From assembly GCA_028291515.1 (NCBI GenBank), contig JAQGHU010000102.1:92144-156143 (forward strand): DNA of 64,000 bases. Reading direction: 5' to 3'. The notes below the pieces were generated by a model that was not told the DNA's origin, ran no database searches, and saw only the letters and a program-made list of their open reading frames with translations. Below are positions 10,346-19,846 of the stretch, piece by piece (positions within the stretch are counted from its first letter, which is position 1; every line of letters starts with the position of its first letter). This DNA is from Schlesneria sp. (GTDB taxonomy: Bacteria; Planctomycetota; Planctomycetia; Planctomycetales; Planctomycetaceae). Made by a program: the position numbers and the translations under genes.

Positions 10346-10374
10346 TGACGCATTTTTTGAAGACCTCTAGGATC
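10346..10374 (+). promoter_or_regulatory. Candidate sigma-70 promoter of the Lys/Ala mini-protein gene
   Basis: TTGACG (10346-10351) and TAGGAT (10369-10374) are separated by exactly 17 bases. The predicted leader would be about 145 bases long before the start codon at 10526. Confidence 0.42.
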
Positions 10375-10525
10375 ACCTGCGTGATTGCTGCGGTAACTTA
10401 GTTTGAAGAGATCACTCCCCACTCAGGAGTGTCGCACTTTTGAGTCGCCTCTGCTTTCGGGTGCCAGAGAGGACGACAGTTCAGGACACCGGTGCCCGAT
10501 GTTTTTTTCCAAAGGAGCCACGGAT

Positions 10526-10618
10526 ATGGCCGCGAAAAAAGAAGTTGCTGCTAAGAAGGTCGAAGCCAAGAAGCCTGCTAAGTCTGCAAAGGCTAAGCCA
10601 GCTGCCAAGAAGAAGTAA
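10526..10618 (+). CDS. Lys/Ala-rich 30-residue basic protein (histone H1-tail-like)
   Basis: A 30-residue protein made almost wholly of Lys, Ala, Val, Glu, Pro and Ser in AAKK, AKK and AKP repeats. This composition resembles the C-terminal tail of histone H1 and the bacterial H1-like proteins, which bind DNA through charge. AAGGAG lies 6-10 bases before ATG 10526 and decides this start over an upstream frame opening at 10403. It has its own promoter candidate and a strong terminator, which argues for a real, possibly abundant, product. DNA or RNA binding is an inference from composition. Confidence 0.8.
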   Translation: MAAKKEVAAKKVEAKKPAKSAKAKPAAKKK

Positions 10619-10644
10619 ATTTCATTGAGCGAAAGCTCTTTGAT

Positions 10645-10684
10645 AAACAGGCTGGATCTCACCCATTCAGCCTGTTTTTATTCT
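10645..10684 (+). terminator. Rho-independent terminator of the Lys/Ala mini-protein gene
   Basis: AAACAGGCTG (10645-10654) pairs with CAGCCTGTTT (10668-10677) over 10 bp, followed by a T-rich tail to about 10684. It lies 27 bases after the stop codon. The converging DUF2617-like gene ends at 10698, so it may act for both strands. Confidence 0.9.
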
Positions 10685-10697
10685 TTGGCTAGAAAAT

Positions 10698-11249
10698 CTA
10701 GCGGCCGCGCAATTCAAATAGCGACTGCGTCTTGATCACCGTCAGCTGATCCGGAAACGTGTGATAGGCATGCACCACCACACTGTGACGGCAAACTTCG
10801 GCTCGAATTAGACTTAGCGGGCCGGGACTAAAGCGGTTCGTGCCAGGGAACTCGGCAAATAAGCTGGCCTTCGCCCCGTCCGCGATAAGTTCTTCGTGTT
10901 GTCGCAGGAAGACCGACAGCGAGAACTTCTCCAGCGTGCAACAGACGTCGTAATGCAGCCCCCACTCAAAATCGACTGCCTCGGCGTGTGAACCTCTAAA
11001 CCGTTGCTCGAACAAACGACCTCGACCGGAATGCGCCTCGTCTCGATCGGAAATCAATTCCGTCACGACCTGGCCGCGGGATCGAAAGACCAGCGCGTGG
11101 CCTGCGGGGATCAACAGCACGTTCAGATCGAGATCCAGTGCTGCTAACCGAGCCGTCTTGTGAGCGCACAATAGTTCCGGATGCAACTCCCGGCCGTAGG
11201 CTCGAAAGATGAGGTTCGCAACATCGGGACGAGCGACCTTCACGTTCAT
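10698..11249 (-). CDS. DUF2617-like protein of unknown function
   Basis: A 183-residue protein that I recognise as similar to the DUF2617 family seen in planctomycetes: an opening with FRAYGRELHPEL, a middle with HALVFRSRG, and a closing block HAYHTFPDQLTVIKTQSLFEL. No signal peptide, membrane segment or catalytic motif is visible, so it is probably cytoplasmic. The ATG at 11249 starts just upstream of the family-like opening. It lies downstream of the sulfite reductase gene on the same strand, 57 bases after that stop, and could be co-transcribed. The function is unknown, and the family call rests on memory of the conserved tail. Confidence 0.65.
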   Translation of the reverse strand: MNVKVARPDVANLIFRAYGRELHPELLCAHKTARLAALDLDLNVLLIPAGHALVFRSRGQVVTELISDRDEAHSGRGRLFEQRFRGSHAEAVDFEWGLHYDVCCTLEKFSLSVFLRQHEELIADGAKASLFAEFPGTNRFSPGPLSLIRAEVCRHSVVVHAYHTFPDQLTVIKTQSLFELRGR

Positions 11250-11306
11250 GATGCTCTACACGATCTACTGCAATGGTCTGTCGGCGGCCCATTCCGACAA
11301 GGCCCG

Positions 11307-13007
11307 TTACGATGCATGTTGCAGCAGATCTTCTAGTCCTTTCCGATGACAGAAATCTCCAAACGACTCGCCAGAGTGTCGATTTGCTTTGTAGTAGTTC
11401 AAAGCAGGCGCGACAGCAGACGCGACTTCAGCTTCAGGAATCATATCTTTGTAGATGAAGGCCAGGCGAGTCCCCTGGGCATTGCCGCCCAGAAAAATTG
11501 TGTATTTTCCTAGAGCCTTGCCGACGAGTCCGATGTCCGGCGTGTAGGGTCTCGCGCAACCATTCGGACATCCGGTCATATGTACAGAAATACGATCGCT
11601 GCCGATTCCAAGCCGCGCCATCTCGACTTCCAGATGATCGATGATCCCTGGCAACGCACGCTCGGATTCGGTAATCGACAATCCGCATGTGGGAAACGCT
11701 GGACAGGCGATCGAGTAACGCCGCAGTAGCGTCAGTTCGTGATCTTGCTTAATCCCATGTTCGGCCAGCATCTTGGAAATATCTGCTCGATCTGCCGGGT
11801 CAATATCGCACAAGATGACCGACTGCAAAGCGGTGAGTCGGGTCTCCATTCCATACTTGTTCAGGATGGCGCGCAGTCCCGTTTTGATGCGCAGATCGCC
11901 CTCGTCCTTGATGCGACCACATTCGATATTGATCCCCAGGAACAGCTTTCCGTCACCCTGTTCGAACCAGCCGATATGATCATCGACATCGGTCACTTCG
12001 ACATCACGCGGAGCGGCCAGCGGCTGACCGTAGTATTCTTCAACCTTCTCTTTGAACCACTCCAGACCGCGATTGTGGATCAAATACTTCAACCGCGCGA
12101 TCTTGCGGTCTTCACGATTCCCGAAATCACGCTGCACTTTGACTATGGCTTCTGAAACCGCAATGACCTGCTCGGGGCGCACAAACGCCATCGGCTTTGC
12201 CAACGCGACGAAGGTCTTCTCTGCGGAGGGAGTCTTTCCCATCCCGCCACCGACCAGCACGTTGTAGCCAACGACCTGATTGTCCTCGACAATCGCCAGC
12301 AATCCTAGATCGTTCGTGTACAGATCGATGCAGTTATCCTCGGGCAACGCCAAGGCGATTTTGAATTTTCTCGGCAAGTACAGCTTGCCATAGATCGGCT
12401 CTTCGACTGGCTTGAACTCGGCAACATTCGTTCGCTCGCCATTATCATCGGTCAGCCAAATCTCATGATAGGCTGTCGTTCGTGGCTTCAGATGCTCGGC
12501 CAATTCGGTGGCTAGCGCCTGCATTTGATTGTGTGCGGGATTGTTCTTGATCGGGGCAGGGCACGCCATCACGTTACGCTTCACGTCTCCGCACGCAGCC
12601 AGCGTCGTTAGCAACGTGTCATTGATCCCTTGCACAGCCGCTTTCAGATTCGACTTGATGACACCATGCAACTGAAAACCTTGCCGAGTGGTCACTCGCA
12701 GCGTTCCATTGCCGTATTTGTCGCACAGATCCAGGTGATCGAGGAACTGCTTTGTGGTCACCCTGCCGCCGGGAACCGCGGACCGAACCATGAAAATGTA
12801 CTGCTTCCCTTTGGCAGTCCCATCCTCTTTTTTGTCCTTGCGATGGTCGCGATCGTCTTGCTGGTAGATCCCATGCGGTTTGAGCAGTTGTTCGGAGTCC
12901 GCGCAGAATGCCGCTTCCGTCTTCAGTTCTTCGGCCAAAGTACCACGCAACTGGTGGCTGTTTTCCTTCAGAACTTCGATCTTGCTCAGCTTCAATTCCT
13001 CAGACAT
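11307..13007 (-). CDS. cysI: Assimilatory sulfite reductase, hemoprotein subunit (CysI type)
   Basis: A 566-residue protein close in length to CysI (about 570). The siroheme / 4Fe-4S cysteines are visible near the C-terminus as CPAFPTC (C-x5-C) and GCPNGC (C-x3-C). Arginine- and lysine-rich siroheme-phosphate contacts occur in VTTRQGFQLHG and CGDVKRNVMACPAP near residues 105-150. The enzyme reduces sulfite to sulfide with six electrons in cysteine synthesis. No cysJ flavoprotein lies nearby, so electrons come either from an unlinked CysJ or from ferredoxin. A ferredoxin-dependent sulfite reductase is the alternative reading. GAGGG precedes ATG 13007. The cytoplasmic location is expected. Confidence 0.9.
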   Translation of the reverse strand: MSEELKLSKIEVLKENSHQLRGTLAEELKTEAAFCADSEQLLKPHGIYQQDDRDHRKDKKEDGTAKGKQYIFMVRSAVPGGRVTTKQFLDHLDLCDKYGNGTLRVTTRQGFQLHGVIKSNLKAAVQGINDTLLTTLAACGDVKRNVMACPAPIKNNPAHNQMQALATELAEHLKPRTTAYHEIWLTDDNGERTNVAEFKPVEEPIYGKLYLPRKFKIALALPEDNCIDLYTNDLGLLAIVEDNQVVGYNVLVGGGMGKTPSAEKTFVALAKPMAFVRPEQVIAVSEAIVKVQRDFGNREDRKIARLKYLIHNRGLEWFKEKVEEYYGQPLAAPRDVEVTDVDDHIGWFEQGDGKLFLGINIECGRIKDEGDLRIKTGLRAILNKYGMETRLTALQSVILCDIDPADRADISKMLAEHGIKQDHELTLLRRYSIACPAFPTCGLSITESERALPGIIDHLEVEMARLGIGSDRISVHMTGCPNGCARPYTPDIGLVGKALGKYTIFLGGNAQGTRLAFIYKDMIPEAEVASAVAPALNYYKANRHSGESFGDFCHRKGLEDLLQHAS

Positions 13008-13352
13008 TTTCCCTCAGGCTCCGCAGTCAAATACATCACTGAAATTGGTCGTTTCGTATCCATGTGAAGTATAGCCGGACCGCACAGGGAGGTGTAGGTG
13101 AAGGACACCGCGCACGAAGAACCTGTTCACCGGGATTGCAAATAGACACAGCAATATCAACGCAACTGAATACAGAGCCGACAATTGCGAACAAACAACG
13201 AGAGACGAGCCGCGTTTGAATTGTCGGATTCAATGAACAGGACATCATCTCAGGGTCGCTTCAATCGACTGGCAGCCAACGGCAGTCTTGGACGATTTCT
13301 GAGACTTATCCGCATTTCATCCGTCTTCAATCCGTAGCCGCGACTGCTAAAT
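13008..13352. other. Intergenic gap, 345 bp
   Basis: It lies between the leftward CotH gene and the leftward sulfite reductase gene and should contain the cysI promoter. I see no convincing promoter pair, hairpin with T-tract, repeat or frame. Confidence 0.4.
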
Positions 13353-15245
13353 CTATTGCTTCGGCGCGTCCCGATTCGCAGGTAGCCCCGGCGGGAGACC
13401 AAAAACCCGGTTGAGGCCTGCAGCTAACTCGGCGTTTTCCAGAATGTCGTTGTTATTCTTGTCCCACTCTTTGAACCAACTCTGGAAGGCGACATTCCAT
13501 TCATCGCTCGATACCAAGCCATCTTGATTGGCGTCGGTACCTCTGGCGAGCATCGGTCCCAGAAAATTTCCGGGACCAAATCCAGCGGGAGGACGAGCCC
13601 CTTGCGGAGCATTGGGAGGCGGAGGCAAAACCTCATTCAAGCCTGCGGCAATTTCGTCATTGGTCAGCGATTTATTCTTGTCTTGATCCCAATCACGGAA
13701 CCATTTTTGACCGACATCAGCGAATTCGACTGCCGACACTTTCTGATCCTGATTCTGATCGTCGACCTTGAGAAAGACACCTGCCAGAACATTCCCCGGA
13801 CCGAATCCGGGACCGCCGGGACGCGGGCCACCGGGACCAAAACCCATCCCTGGTGCGCGACCTTTAGACTTGCCATCCAACTGCGCCAAGATCGATTCGC
13901 GACGCTTGGTCATAAACGTCTCTAACGGCGGCGGATTCGCAAACATTCCGGGTCCCGGCCCGCCTCTTGGGCCAGCAGGACGACTGGCCGCTTGTTTCGC
14001 ATCTGCGGCAACCAGATCCTTGATGGCGGCTTGTACAACCGACAAGCTGGCTCGCGTCGACCCATTCTCACCGAAGCAGGAGTCCGTCAACTTCCGCAAA
14101 TGGTCACGATAACTTCGATCGAACTCATCCCAAGCCAGCAAACGATCCAGCAATTTGTTGCTGCCAACGTGAGGGTGGCTGACACTCAGTTCCTGCAGTT
14201 GATCAACCGAGCCAGCCAGGAAGAAGGCCCCCATCGAGAGATCCATATCCCAAGGAAGAACCATCAGCTTGTTTGATGCCGGCGACAGGTACAGATAGTA
14301 GTTGTGAACATGAGTCAGAAAGCTGTCCATGTTCGACAACAGCGTATTCGCGGCCAAAAATCGCGCGAATTCATCAATATCCAGATAGGAACCAATTTCG
14401 CGTCGAAACGTCTCGTCATCGGCTTGATGAACCAGCCGCAGAGCACCAATGAATCGCCGAGCGTCGCTCTTCTTGACATTCGTTTTTGGCTCGTACCATT
14501 CGTACGCGGTCCAGTCCTCGCCCTTATACTCCAGCCCTTGAGTTCCTTCGGGCTTCAACAGCATCCCCTTGGAAGTCTGGAAGTGCCGTTTCAAGAATGC
14601 CTTGTCGACATCCTCAACCATGGTGTACAGCCCTAGCAACTCGTGATCACATTCTCCATCAATCGTCAACGAGATTTCAGCGAATGCCGTTCTTGGAGCA
14701 GGGACTCCGGCGGCCTGAAATACCGGATATGACAAAGCCTGCCGAACATGTGTCGGGTCCATCACGTTGTTGTGCAGGTTCAGTTGCTGCAGTCCATGAA
14801 ATCGTTGATCTTCGACGAAGCGATTGAAGTCAATTTTCAGTGGGCGCTTGCGACTGGAAGCGGACATCATGTAGGTGCCGTTCCCCTTGAATCGCACCCC
14901 GATGTCCTTGAATGACTCGCCATCGAGTTCGATATCCGCCTTCACGTAGTCGAACTCAAACCCAAAGCTGCCCGGCCGGAAGCCTCCTGGTCCTTGTGGT
15001 CCCGGTGGCCCAGGCGGTCCAGGCGGTCCACCGAATGAGGGCATGCCGCCGCCAGTCGGCTGCATCGCCTTCCAATTGTCGGCCGTCAGATGCAGATGAA
15101 TTTTCCAGACGCGAGTCAGCCCGAAGATGCCATCGGAATCATTGGCGGGAAGAAGAGTCTCCGGCCCCTGTGCTGAAGCAACTGCCACCAAGGCTAGAAA
15201 AAGAGAGCAACCAGTGCCAAGTCGAAACAACTGTCGCAAGGTCAT
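13353..15245 (-). CDS. Secreted CotH kinase-fold protein with EF-hand repeats
   Basis: About 630 residues from ATG 15245, which begins a signal peptide (MTLRQLFRLGTG, then a hydrophobic core ending ASAQG). GGTGGGAGC precedes this ATG. A Pro/Gly-rich stretch follows, then a CotH domain across about residues 90-400, with conserved pieces such as GVRFKGNGTY, LNLHNNVMDPTHVRQ and WDMDLSMGAF. CotH-family proteins are atypical kinases that phosphorylate secreted proteins. The C-terminal 150 residues carry at least four EF-hand-like calcium loops (DDQNQDQKVS, DWDQDKNKSL, TDANQDGLVS, EWDKNNNDIL). The combination suggests a calcium-dependent extracellular protein. EF-hands linked to CotH are frequent in planctomycetes. 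Kinase activity here is an inference. Confidence 0.88.
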   Translation of the reverse strand: MTLRQLFRLGTGCSLFLALVAVASAQGPETLLPANDSDGIFGLTRVWKIHLHLTADNWKAMQPTGGGMPSFGGPPGPPGPPGPQGPGGFRPGSFGFEFDYVKADIELDGESFKDIGVRFKGNGTYMMSASSRKRPLKIDFNRFVEDQRFHGLQQLNLHNNVMDPTHVRQALSYPVFQAAGVPAPRTAFAEISLTIDGECDHELLGLYTMVEDVDKAFLKRHFQTSKGMLLKPEGTQGLEYKGEDWTAYEWYEPKTNVKKSDARRFIGALRLVHQADDETFRREIGSYLDIDEFARFLAANTLLSNMDSFLTHVHNYYLYLSPASNKLMVLPWDMDLSMGAFFLAGSVDQLQELSVSHPHVGSNKLLDRLLAWDEFDRSYRDHLRKLTDSCFGENGSTRASLSVVQAAIKDLVAADAKQAASRPAGPRGGPGPGMFANPPPLETFMTKRRESILAQLDGKSKGRAPGMGFGPGGPRPGGPGFGPGNVLAGVFLKVDDQNQDQKVSAVEFADVGQKWFRDWDQDKNKSLTNDEIAAGLNEVLPPPPNAPQGARPPAGFGPGNFLGPMLARGTDANQDGLVSSDEWNVAFQSWFKEWDKNNNDILENAELAAGLNRVFGLPPGLPANRDAPKQ

Positions 15246-15346
15246 GCTCCCACCAGAGACAATAAACGGTGGATCGCCGGCCGTGCCGAGCATTAAAGCC
15301 TGCACGCCGGACAGCTTCCTGGAACGGAAGAAAACAGCCAAGAAAT

Positions 15347-15419
<73 letters not shown>

Positions 15420-15653
15420 TAAGCATTATTGCTTCGGCACTTGGAGCGATTTAGAGACCAAGAACCCAAACTATACCCGCAACGGGGCCGAGATTGAAGC
15501 AAGTCAGCCGCTGTTCCGCAAGCCGACGAGGTGAGATGGTCACCAACAACGTTCTTGCCATGAAAGCTCGCAGATTCTCAACAACGGACCACAGTCGAAA
15601 ATCTGCCGCCTCTAGGCGTCAAGCCCCTGTGACCAGAGTCGATGACCCGATAT

Positions 15654-17150
15654 TCATTTCTGAATCTGCAGCCTGACAAAGGGAAAACCGGCGGCGCGAC
15701 GGATTCCATTGAACAACGTTGGCTGATTTATCTGGCGCGGGCAACCCGCTTCGAATGTCAAAGCATCGTCTGGCGAGACGTTGGCGATTTCGACTGCCGT
15801 CCCGTCTGTCACTGTCACACCAGCCGATCGTAGCCGGGTGGCGGTGGCCGCGATGATGGCTTGCTTCACGATGTCAGCCGAGCATTCGCCTTCGGCATTC
15901 TTTAGCGGTGCAAATTCGGTTTCACGCAGGGTTTCGACCGCCAGTACCGACTTCGCGATCGAAAATGAATCGAAAATAAATCGTTCGTATTTGAGGGCGT
16001 TTTCAGACTCAGGATGCACCAGAGTCCCCTCGGCATCCAGGTACGCAACTTTCTTATGAACCGTATGCCATGGCAGCGACGCAGGCTGCGCAGCAATCCG
16101 TTCCAGAAATGTGCGTTGAAAGAGATGGATTCCCGTATTTCCGGCCCGCAATTGCAATTTGCCGTCGCGATCTTGCAACGTGCCCAGCGATTCGGGCAGG
16201 TCACTGTATTCGATCATGCGCGTACGACCGTCGATTTCAACCAGCAAACCCACGCGTTCATCGGGTGTTTGCTTGCCTACGAATTTGACCGAGACTTCAG
16301 CCGCATGTCGCAAGTGCAGTCCGATGAATGCCGGGTCACAAACGTGGACCAGCGGATTATCCACCTGGTGATAAAACAGTGTCTCAATCCCGCGGTCCTG
16401 CAATTCCTTGAACAGACCGGCTCGCGACATTGCGAATGGCAGGCCACCGTGTCCATCAGGGTTCAGAGCCAGCGACGATTCGCTGCTCATCAGCAACTTA
16501 CCCGTCGTCGAATCGAACGCAGGTACGGTCCCTTGCTGGAACAGAGAAACATTCTTGGGATCAAGGCCAAACCAATGTTGCTGTTCGAACCACTGTTCGG
16601 TCGCGACGTGGGTCGCTTCACTAGTCATGATCAGATATGGAATCTCGATCTGATACCGCTGCGAAAGGGCCAGGACTTGCTCGGCAAGCAGATGGAATAG
16701 TGATCGCCCGCTGATCGGACCGATGGGGAACATACCCTTTGGATACGAAGTCCCTAGTCGTGTCGCGACTCCGCCCGCAACGACAACAACGGCGATGCGT
16801 CCCGATTGCAGGAAATCACGCCCTTCCTCGGCCGCCTCAGACCAACTATGCCGCTCCGCAGGCGACTCGGGCCAACGAATAGAATGCGAAGGCGCAGTGA
16901 CATGGCTGTCGACAGAAAGCTGTGTATCCGCGGGGGCGTGCTCCGTAGCATGGCCCTCCACGAAATCCCAATCCAACTGTGCCAATTGATGCGCCAGATG
17001 TCCTCGATCATCAGCCGACAATCGCTCCCAGAACCGCAGCACCTCTCCCTGATTGAGTTGCTGAATGTGATCGAGCAGGGCAGCGCTCAATTCATGATCG
17101 GCGCTGACTAAATTCAATCCAGTTGATTCATTGGCGACGGCGCTGCTCAT
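15654..17150 (-). CDS. UDP-sugar pyrophosphorylase (UDPGP family, UAP-like)
   Basis: A 498-residue protein of the eukaryotic-type UDPGP family, which includes UDP-N-acetylglucosamine pyrophosphorylase. The nucleotide-binding loop is GGVATRLGTSYPKGMFPIG near residue 128, with GGLPFAM and VDNPLVHVCDPAFIGLH further on, in the usual UAP order. The reaction joins UTP and a sugar 1-phosphate to give UDP-sugar and pyrophosphate. The fit is closest to UDP-GlcNAc/GalNAc pyrophosphorylases, but glucose-1-phosphate cannot be excluded. AGGA lies upstream of ATG 17150. It stands alone between the tRNA-Lys gene and the STAS gene. The enzyme is cytoplasmic. Confidence 0.85.
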   Translation of the reverse strand: MSSAVANESTGLNLVSADHELSAALLDHIQQLNQGEVLRFWERLSADDRGHLAHQLAQLDWDFVEGHATEHAPADTQLSVDSHVTAPSHSIRWPESPAERHSWSEAAEEGRDFLQSGRIAVVVVAGGVATRLGTSYPKGMFPIGPISGRSLFHLLAEQVLALSQRYQIEIPYLIMTSEATHVATEQWFEQQHWFGLDPKNVSLFQQGTVPAFDSTTGKLLMSSESSLALNPDGHGGLPFAMSRAGLFKELQDRGIETLFYHQVDNPLVHVCDPAFIGLHLRHAAEVSVKFVGKQTPDERVGLLVEIDGRTRMIEYSDLPESLGTLQDRDGKLQLRAGNTGIHLFQRTFLERIAAQPASLPWHTVHKKVAYLDAEGTLVHPESENALKYERFIFDSFSIAKSVLAVETLRETEFAPLKNAEGECSADIVKQAIIAATATRLRSAGVTVTDGTAVEIANVSPDDALTFEAGCPRQINQPTLFNGIRRAAGFPFVRLQIQK

Positions 17151-17682
17151 CTTTTTCCTACTCCGCGTTCAATCATCCTGAGTCGATTCAGAGATTGCTA
17201 GTGCTTGCTCTCTGTCGTCAATCACGAAGCTCCAATCGCTGCACTGCTGGTTATTGGAAAACGCCAATTCAGAATGCCACAGGCTGATACGCAACTCCCG
17301 CGCCTGTCGGCTGTCCGGGTCGACGGTTCCAGATCCAGAAGCCTGTCGTTAGGAGCGCAGATCTCAATAATCGCAGGACCGATCGCGCATTGTGTGAACA
17401 CCCGAAACTTGAAGGTTAGTCTGATGCGAGCGTCCGACCAACATTCACTTCAAGTGGATGGCTTTCGGTCAACATGCGTACGGACTGAACGAGTTCCAGA
17501 TTCAGATGTCCGAACTTCGCGCCCAGGAGATCGACGCGAACCTCACAGGAATGAGTCCAATAATGAGCAGACTCAGAGTGGGACTTGAGCATTGATTGAC
17601 CGCGCCCGTCGCGACGGTTCATCAAAAAAAGAACTCCGGCTGCTAACCGGAGTTCCTCTTTACCAATTCGATTTGAATCTAC
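17151..17682. other. Intergenic gap, 532 bp
   Basis: It contains the terminator of the STAS gene (17624-17655) and presumably the promoter of the pyrophosphorylase gene. A 127-codon rightward frame (17205-17588) and a shorter leftward one lack any recognisable family, ribosome-binding site or domain, and I do not call them. Confidence 0.45.
17624..17655 (-). terminator. Rho-independent terminator of the STAS gene
   Basis: On the minus strand GAACTCCGG pairs with CCGGAGTTC (17647-17655 with 17631-17639) around a 7-base loop and is followed by seven T residues (17630-17624). It lies 27 bases after the STAS stop codon. Confidence 0.92.
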
Positions 17683-18006
17683 TCAGACTTGGACTTCATG
17701 CATTTCCAGCAGCGAATCCAGCTTCGTGATCTCCAGAACTTCGCGGACATCTTGCGAGGGATTGTAGAGGTGGACCTCTACTCCCTCATTGCGAATCGCG
17801 CACAACATTCCCAGCATTCCACTGGGGATCAAACGCACACCAGTCAGATCGAAAGCGAGCGTTTGACAGTGATTTTCTCGAATCAATTGCATCAGTTCGT
17901 TGCGACATTCGGCGAGGCTTAGTCGGTCCAAGACTTCCCGGCCACCGAATCCGACGACCGTCAACTCACCGACGTCATACACCTCCAGCTGGTTGGCCAA
18001 TTGCAT
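17683..18006 (-). CDS. STAS-domain protein, anti-sigma factor antagonist
   Basis: A 107-residue single STAS domain. The central strand-helix LAFDLTGVRLIPSGMLGML holds the serine (in IPSG) that anti-sigma kinases phosphorylate in SpoIIAA/RsbV relatives. In partner switching the unphosphorylated form traps an anti-sigma factor and frees a sigma factor; a PP2C/SpoIIE phosphatase reactivates it. GAGGAG precedes ATG 18006 and a strong terminator follows, so it is a single-gene unit. No anti-sigma kinase is adjacent. A GAF-SpoIIE phosphatase lies 20 kb away at 37954 and could be a partner, but that is only a guess. Confidence 0.9.
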   Translation of the reverse strand: MQLANQLEVYDVGELTVVGFGGREVLDRLSLAECRNELMQLIRENHCQTLAFDLTGVRLIPSGMLGMLCAIRNEGVEVHLYNPSQDVREVLEITKLDSLLEMHEVQV

Positions 18007-18478
18007 TTCAGATCACTCCTCAATTGATCAGACCTCGTTCTAAATCCGGCCGTCACAAAAAAGCTGGGGCCGTGCCAGCGAACAGTGACGATGCGATCAA
18101 TTGACTGATGAAAAATATGAAATCAACAAAATGATCGCAGCGTCAAAATCACAGACGCCGCAACCGCTGTTCCGGCAATAGGAGGCAACGAGGCGATTCG
18201 CGCGTAAGCCAATATTACGAAAAAGGTTGCAGAATCAGAGTTCAGCTGCAATCGCCCAGCACTGGAGCCGATTGCGGCAAATTTGCACACAATTGGCAAC
18301 AATCGGCGCAAAACAGAAGTGTCGATAATCGCATCATCGGGTCACGGCTTCCCCCACGTATCGATGCAAATTGCAGATACTGAAAAGAATGGGCGACCTG
18401 CGATGAAAGGGCTAGTTGTGGCATTTTTTGAAAGCTCCGTCGCTGAACTCGCAGAAAAGACGCGAGTTCGCCATCGGC
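18007..18478. other. Intergenic gap, 472 bp
   Basis: It lies upstream of the STAS gene and downstream of the DUF11 gene. An 8-bp hairpin at 18445-18469 (GAACTCGC with GCGAGTTC) is found just past the DUF11 stop, but in the leftward direction it has no T-tract. No frame is convincing. Confidence 0.4.
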
Positions 18479-19822
18479 TTAGCGGACCCGCGCCTTGAAG
18501 CTCACCACACCACCGGTGTGAGCGGGCAACGGTTGGGTCAATTCCCAAATCAGGACCAGACTTCCTTCGCTATTGTCCTGAACCACCAACCGGCCTTCTC
18601 GGTCCGATGTGGCGCTGTCTTCGATATACGCCAGGCGCGGCGTCAAGTTGTCGGCGATCCGAACGTGATGAACTGTGTTCGGGCCACGATTGTCATAGCG
18701 AATTGTGAACTCAACGATGTCACCTGGTTGAGCCGTATCCTTATCGGCGAGTTTGACGACTCGCAGATCACCTGGTTTGTCAGAGCCTTTGTCATCGATC
18801 CCGACGATTGTGGCCACGTGAGCTTCATAGGTGCCCGTCATCGCGACGTCAGTCTTGGCGGCAATCACCGGATACAGTTCACGCGACCAGACCAATGAAG
18901 CCTGGATGCCGTAGTTCAACCGAGCTGCGTCGGCAGTCTCCAGCTTTCCGAACTGAACAAACGTCAAATCCTGGTAGACATTCAGCAGCTTGTCGTGAAT
19001 GGCCAGACGTTTGGCTTGCGACACGTTACCTTGAATTTGCTCACTCTCGAGACCACTGGCTCGGGACCGCACCAGCACACCGCCGGTCATCTGATTCTTC
19101 GTGTGGTTTCCAAGCTTCAAGCGAGTGTGGTACAGGTTGCTGCCGGCTGCGTGGCCAACTCCAGCAACTTCGTCCAGGGTCATCCCTTCATGAGGTCGGC
19201 TGATCGTGCGCACTGTCGAAACACGCGGTGCATACACGCAAACGCGGTTTGTCGGACGAACATGCTCTCTGCCAACATGGTCGGTGTACTCGGCGACGGT
19301 ATCTTCCGTGTCGAGGCCGTCTCGCATGTTGCTGTCGTAGTGGACGGGGACCGAGCGATCACCTCCGTCGCACAGGTATTCATCGGGAAACTTCTCGGCC
19401 AACGCTGTTGTTTCACAGCGACAACCCAGCATTCCTTGCGCGAATGGGTTCGGGCCAGGTGCGCCCCACCGTGGCGTGGGCGGGCATTCTGTGATCGTGA
19501 ACGGTGGACAATTCGGATCGTCGACCTGCGTATGACTGACTTGAGTGACCCGATTGATCGACTGCTGCAAAGGCCGTCGCGAGTCTGGTGATTTCTTGGC
19601 GAGGCGGACAACGCCAACAGATGATTCCGGCGATTCCGCTTGATTTCGTGGTGCCGCGGCTCGCTGAACCGGTTGGACAGAACGACCATTCGCGGGCAGT
19701 TCTCCTGCGGCGGCCAGACGCGACATGGCCTGCGGCGCCAATGCGGCAGAGCAAGTCATCGCGAGCAGTGCCAGGGCGCTGGATTGCGAAAGCTTAGTCA
19801 GGAAGCGTGCAGGATGAATCAT
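18479..19822 (-). CDS. Secreted DUF11-domain surface protein
   Basis: A 447-residue protein with an N-terminal signal (MIHPARFLTKL, then a hydrophobic run ending in Ala-rich sequence). Residues about 100-330 are of unknown fold and contain several Cys and a CPPFTITECPP segment. The last 100 residues are a DUF11 repeat (KDTAQPGDIVEFTIRYDNRG ... VHHVRIADNL ... GVVSFKARVR), a beta-sandwich found in bacterial surface proteins. It is the last gene of a leftward three-gene unit, starting 24 bases after the previous stop codon, so co-translation is likely. A role in the cell wall or outer surface is inferred from export and DUF11. The central part I do not recognise. Confidence 0.8.
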   Translation of the reverse strand: MIHPARFLTKLSQSSALALLAMTCSAALAPQAMSRLAAAGELPANGRSVQPVQRAAAPRNQAESPESSVGVVRLAKKSPDSRRPLQQSINRVTQVSHTQVDDPNCPPFTITECPPTPRWGAPGPNPFAQGMLGCRCETTALAEKFPDEYLCDGGDRSVPVHYDSNMRDGLDTEDTVAEYTDHVGREHVRPTNRVCVYAPRVSTVRTISRPHEGMTLDEVAGVGHAAGSNLYHTRLKLGNHTKNQMTGGVLVRSRASGLESEQIQGNVSQAKRLAIHDKLLNVYQDLTFVQFGKLETADAARLNYGIQASLVWSRELYPVIAAKTDVAMTGTYEAHVATIVGIDDKGSDKPGDLRVVKLADKDTAQPGDIVEFTIRYDNRGPNTVHHVRIADNLTPRLAYIEDSATSDREGRLVVQDNSEGSLVLIWELTQPLPAHTGGVVSFKARVR

Positions 19823-19846
19823 GGCGATGGGTCTGCGAAGTCAGGT

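Larger units (their letters stand above)
9968..10525. other. Intergenic gap, 558 bp, with hairpin and promoter
   Basis: The gap holds a 9-bp stem hairpin at 10249-10278 and a promoter-like pair at 10346-10374, both listed separately. No terminator is evident right after the DUF1549/1553 gene. I see no conserved frame. Confidence 0.4.

Noticed and set aside
17205..17588. A 127-codon rightward frame between the pyrophosphorylase and STAS genes
   Set aside because: No ribosome-binding site, domain or compositional support.
18445..18469. A hairpin as terminator of the DUF11 gene
   Set aside because: The T-tract is on the wrong strand for leftward transcription and the stem is only 8 bp.
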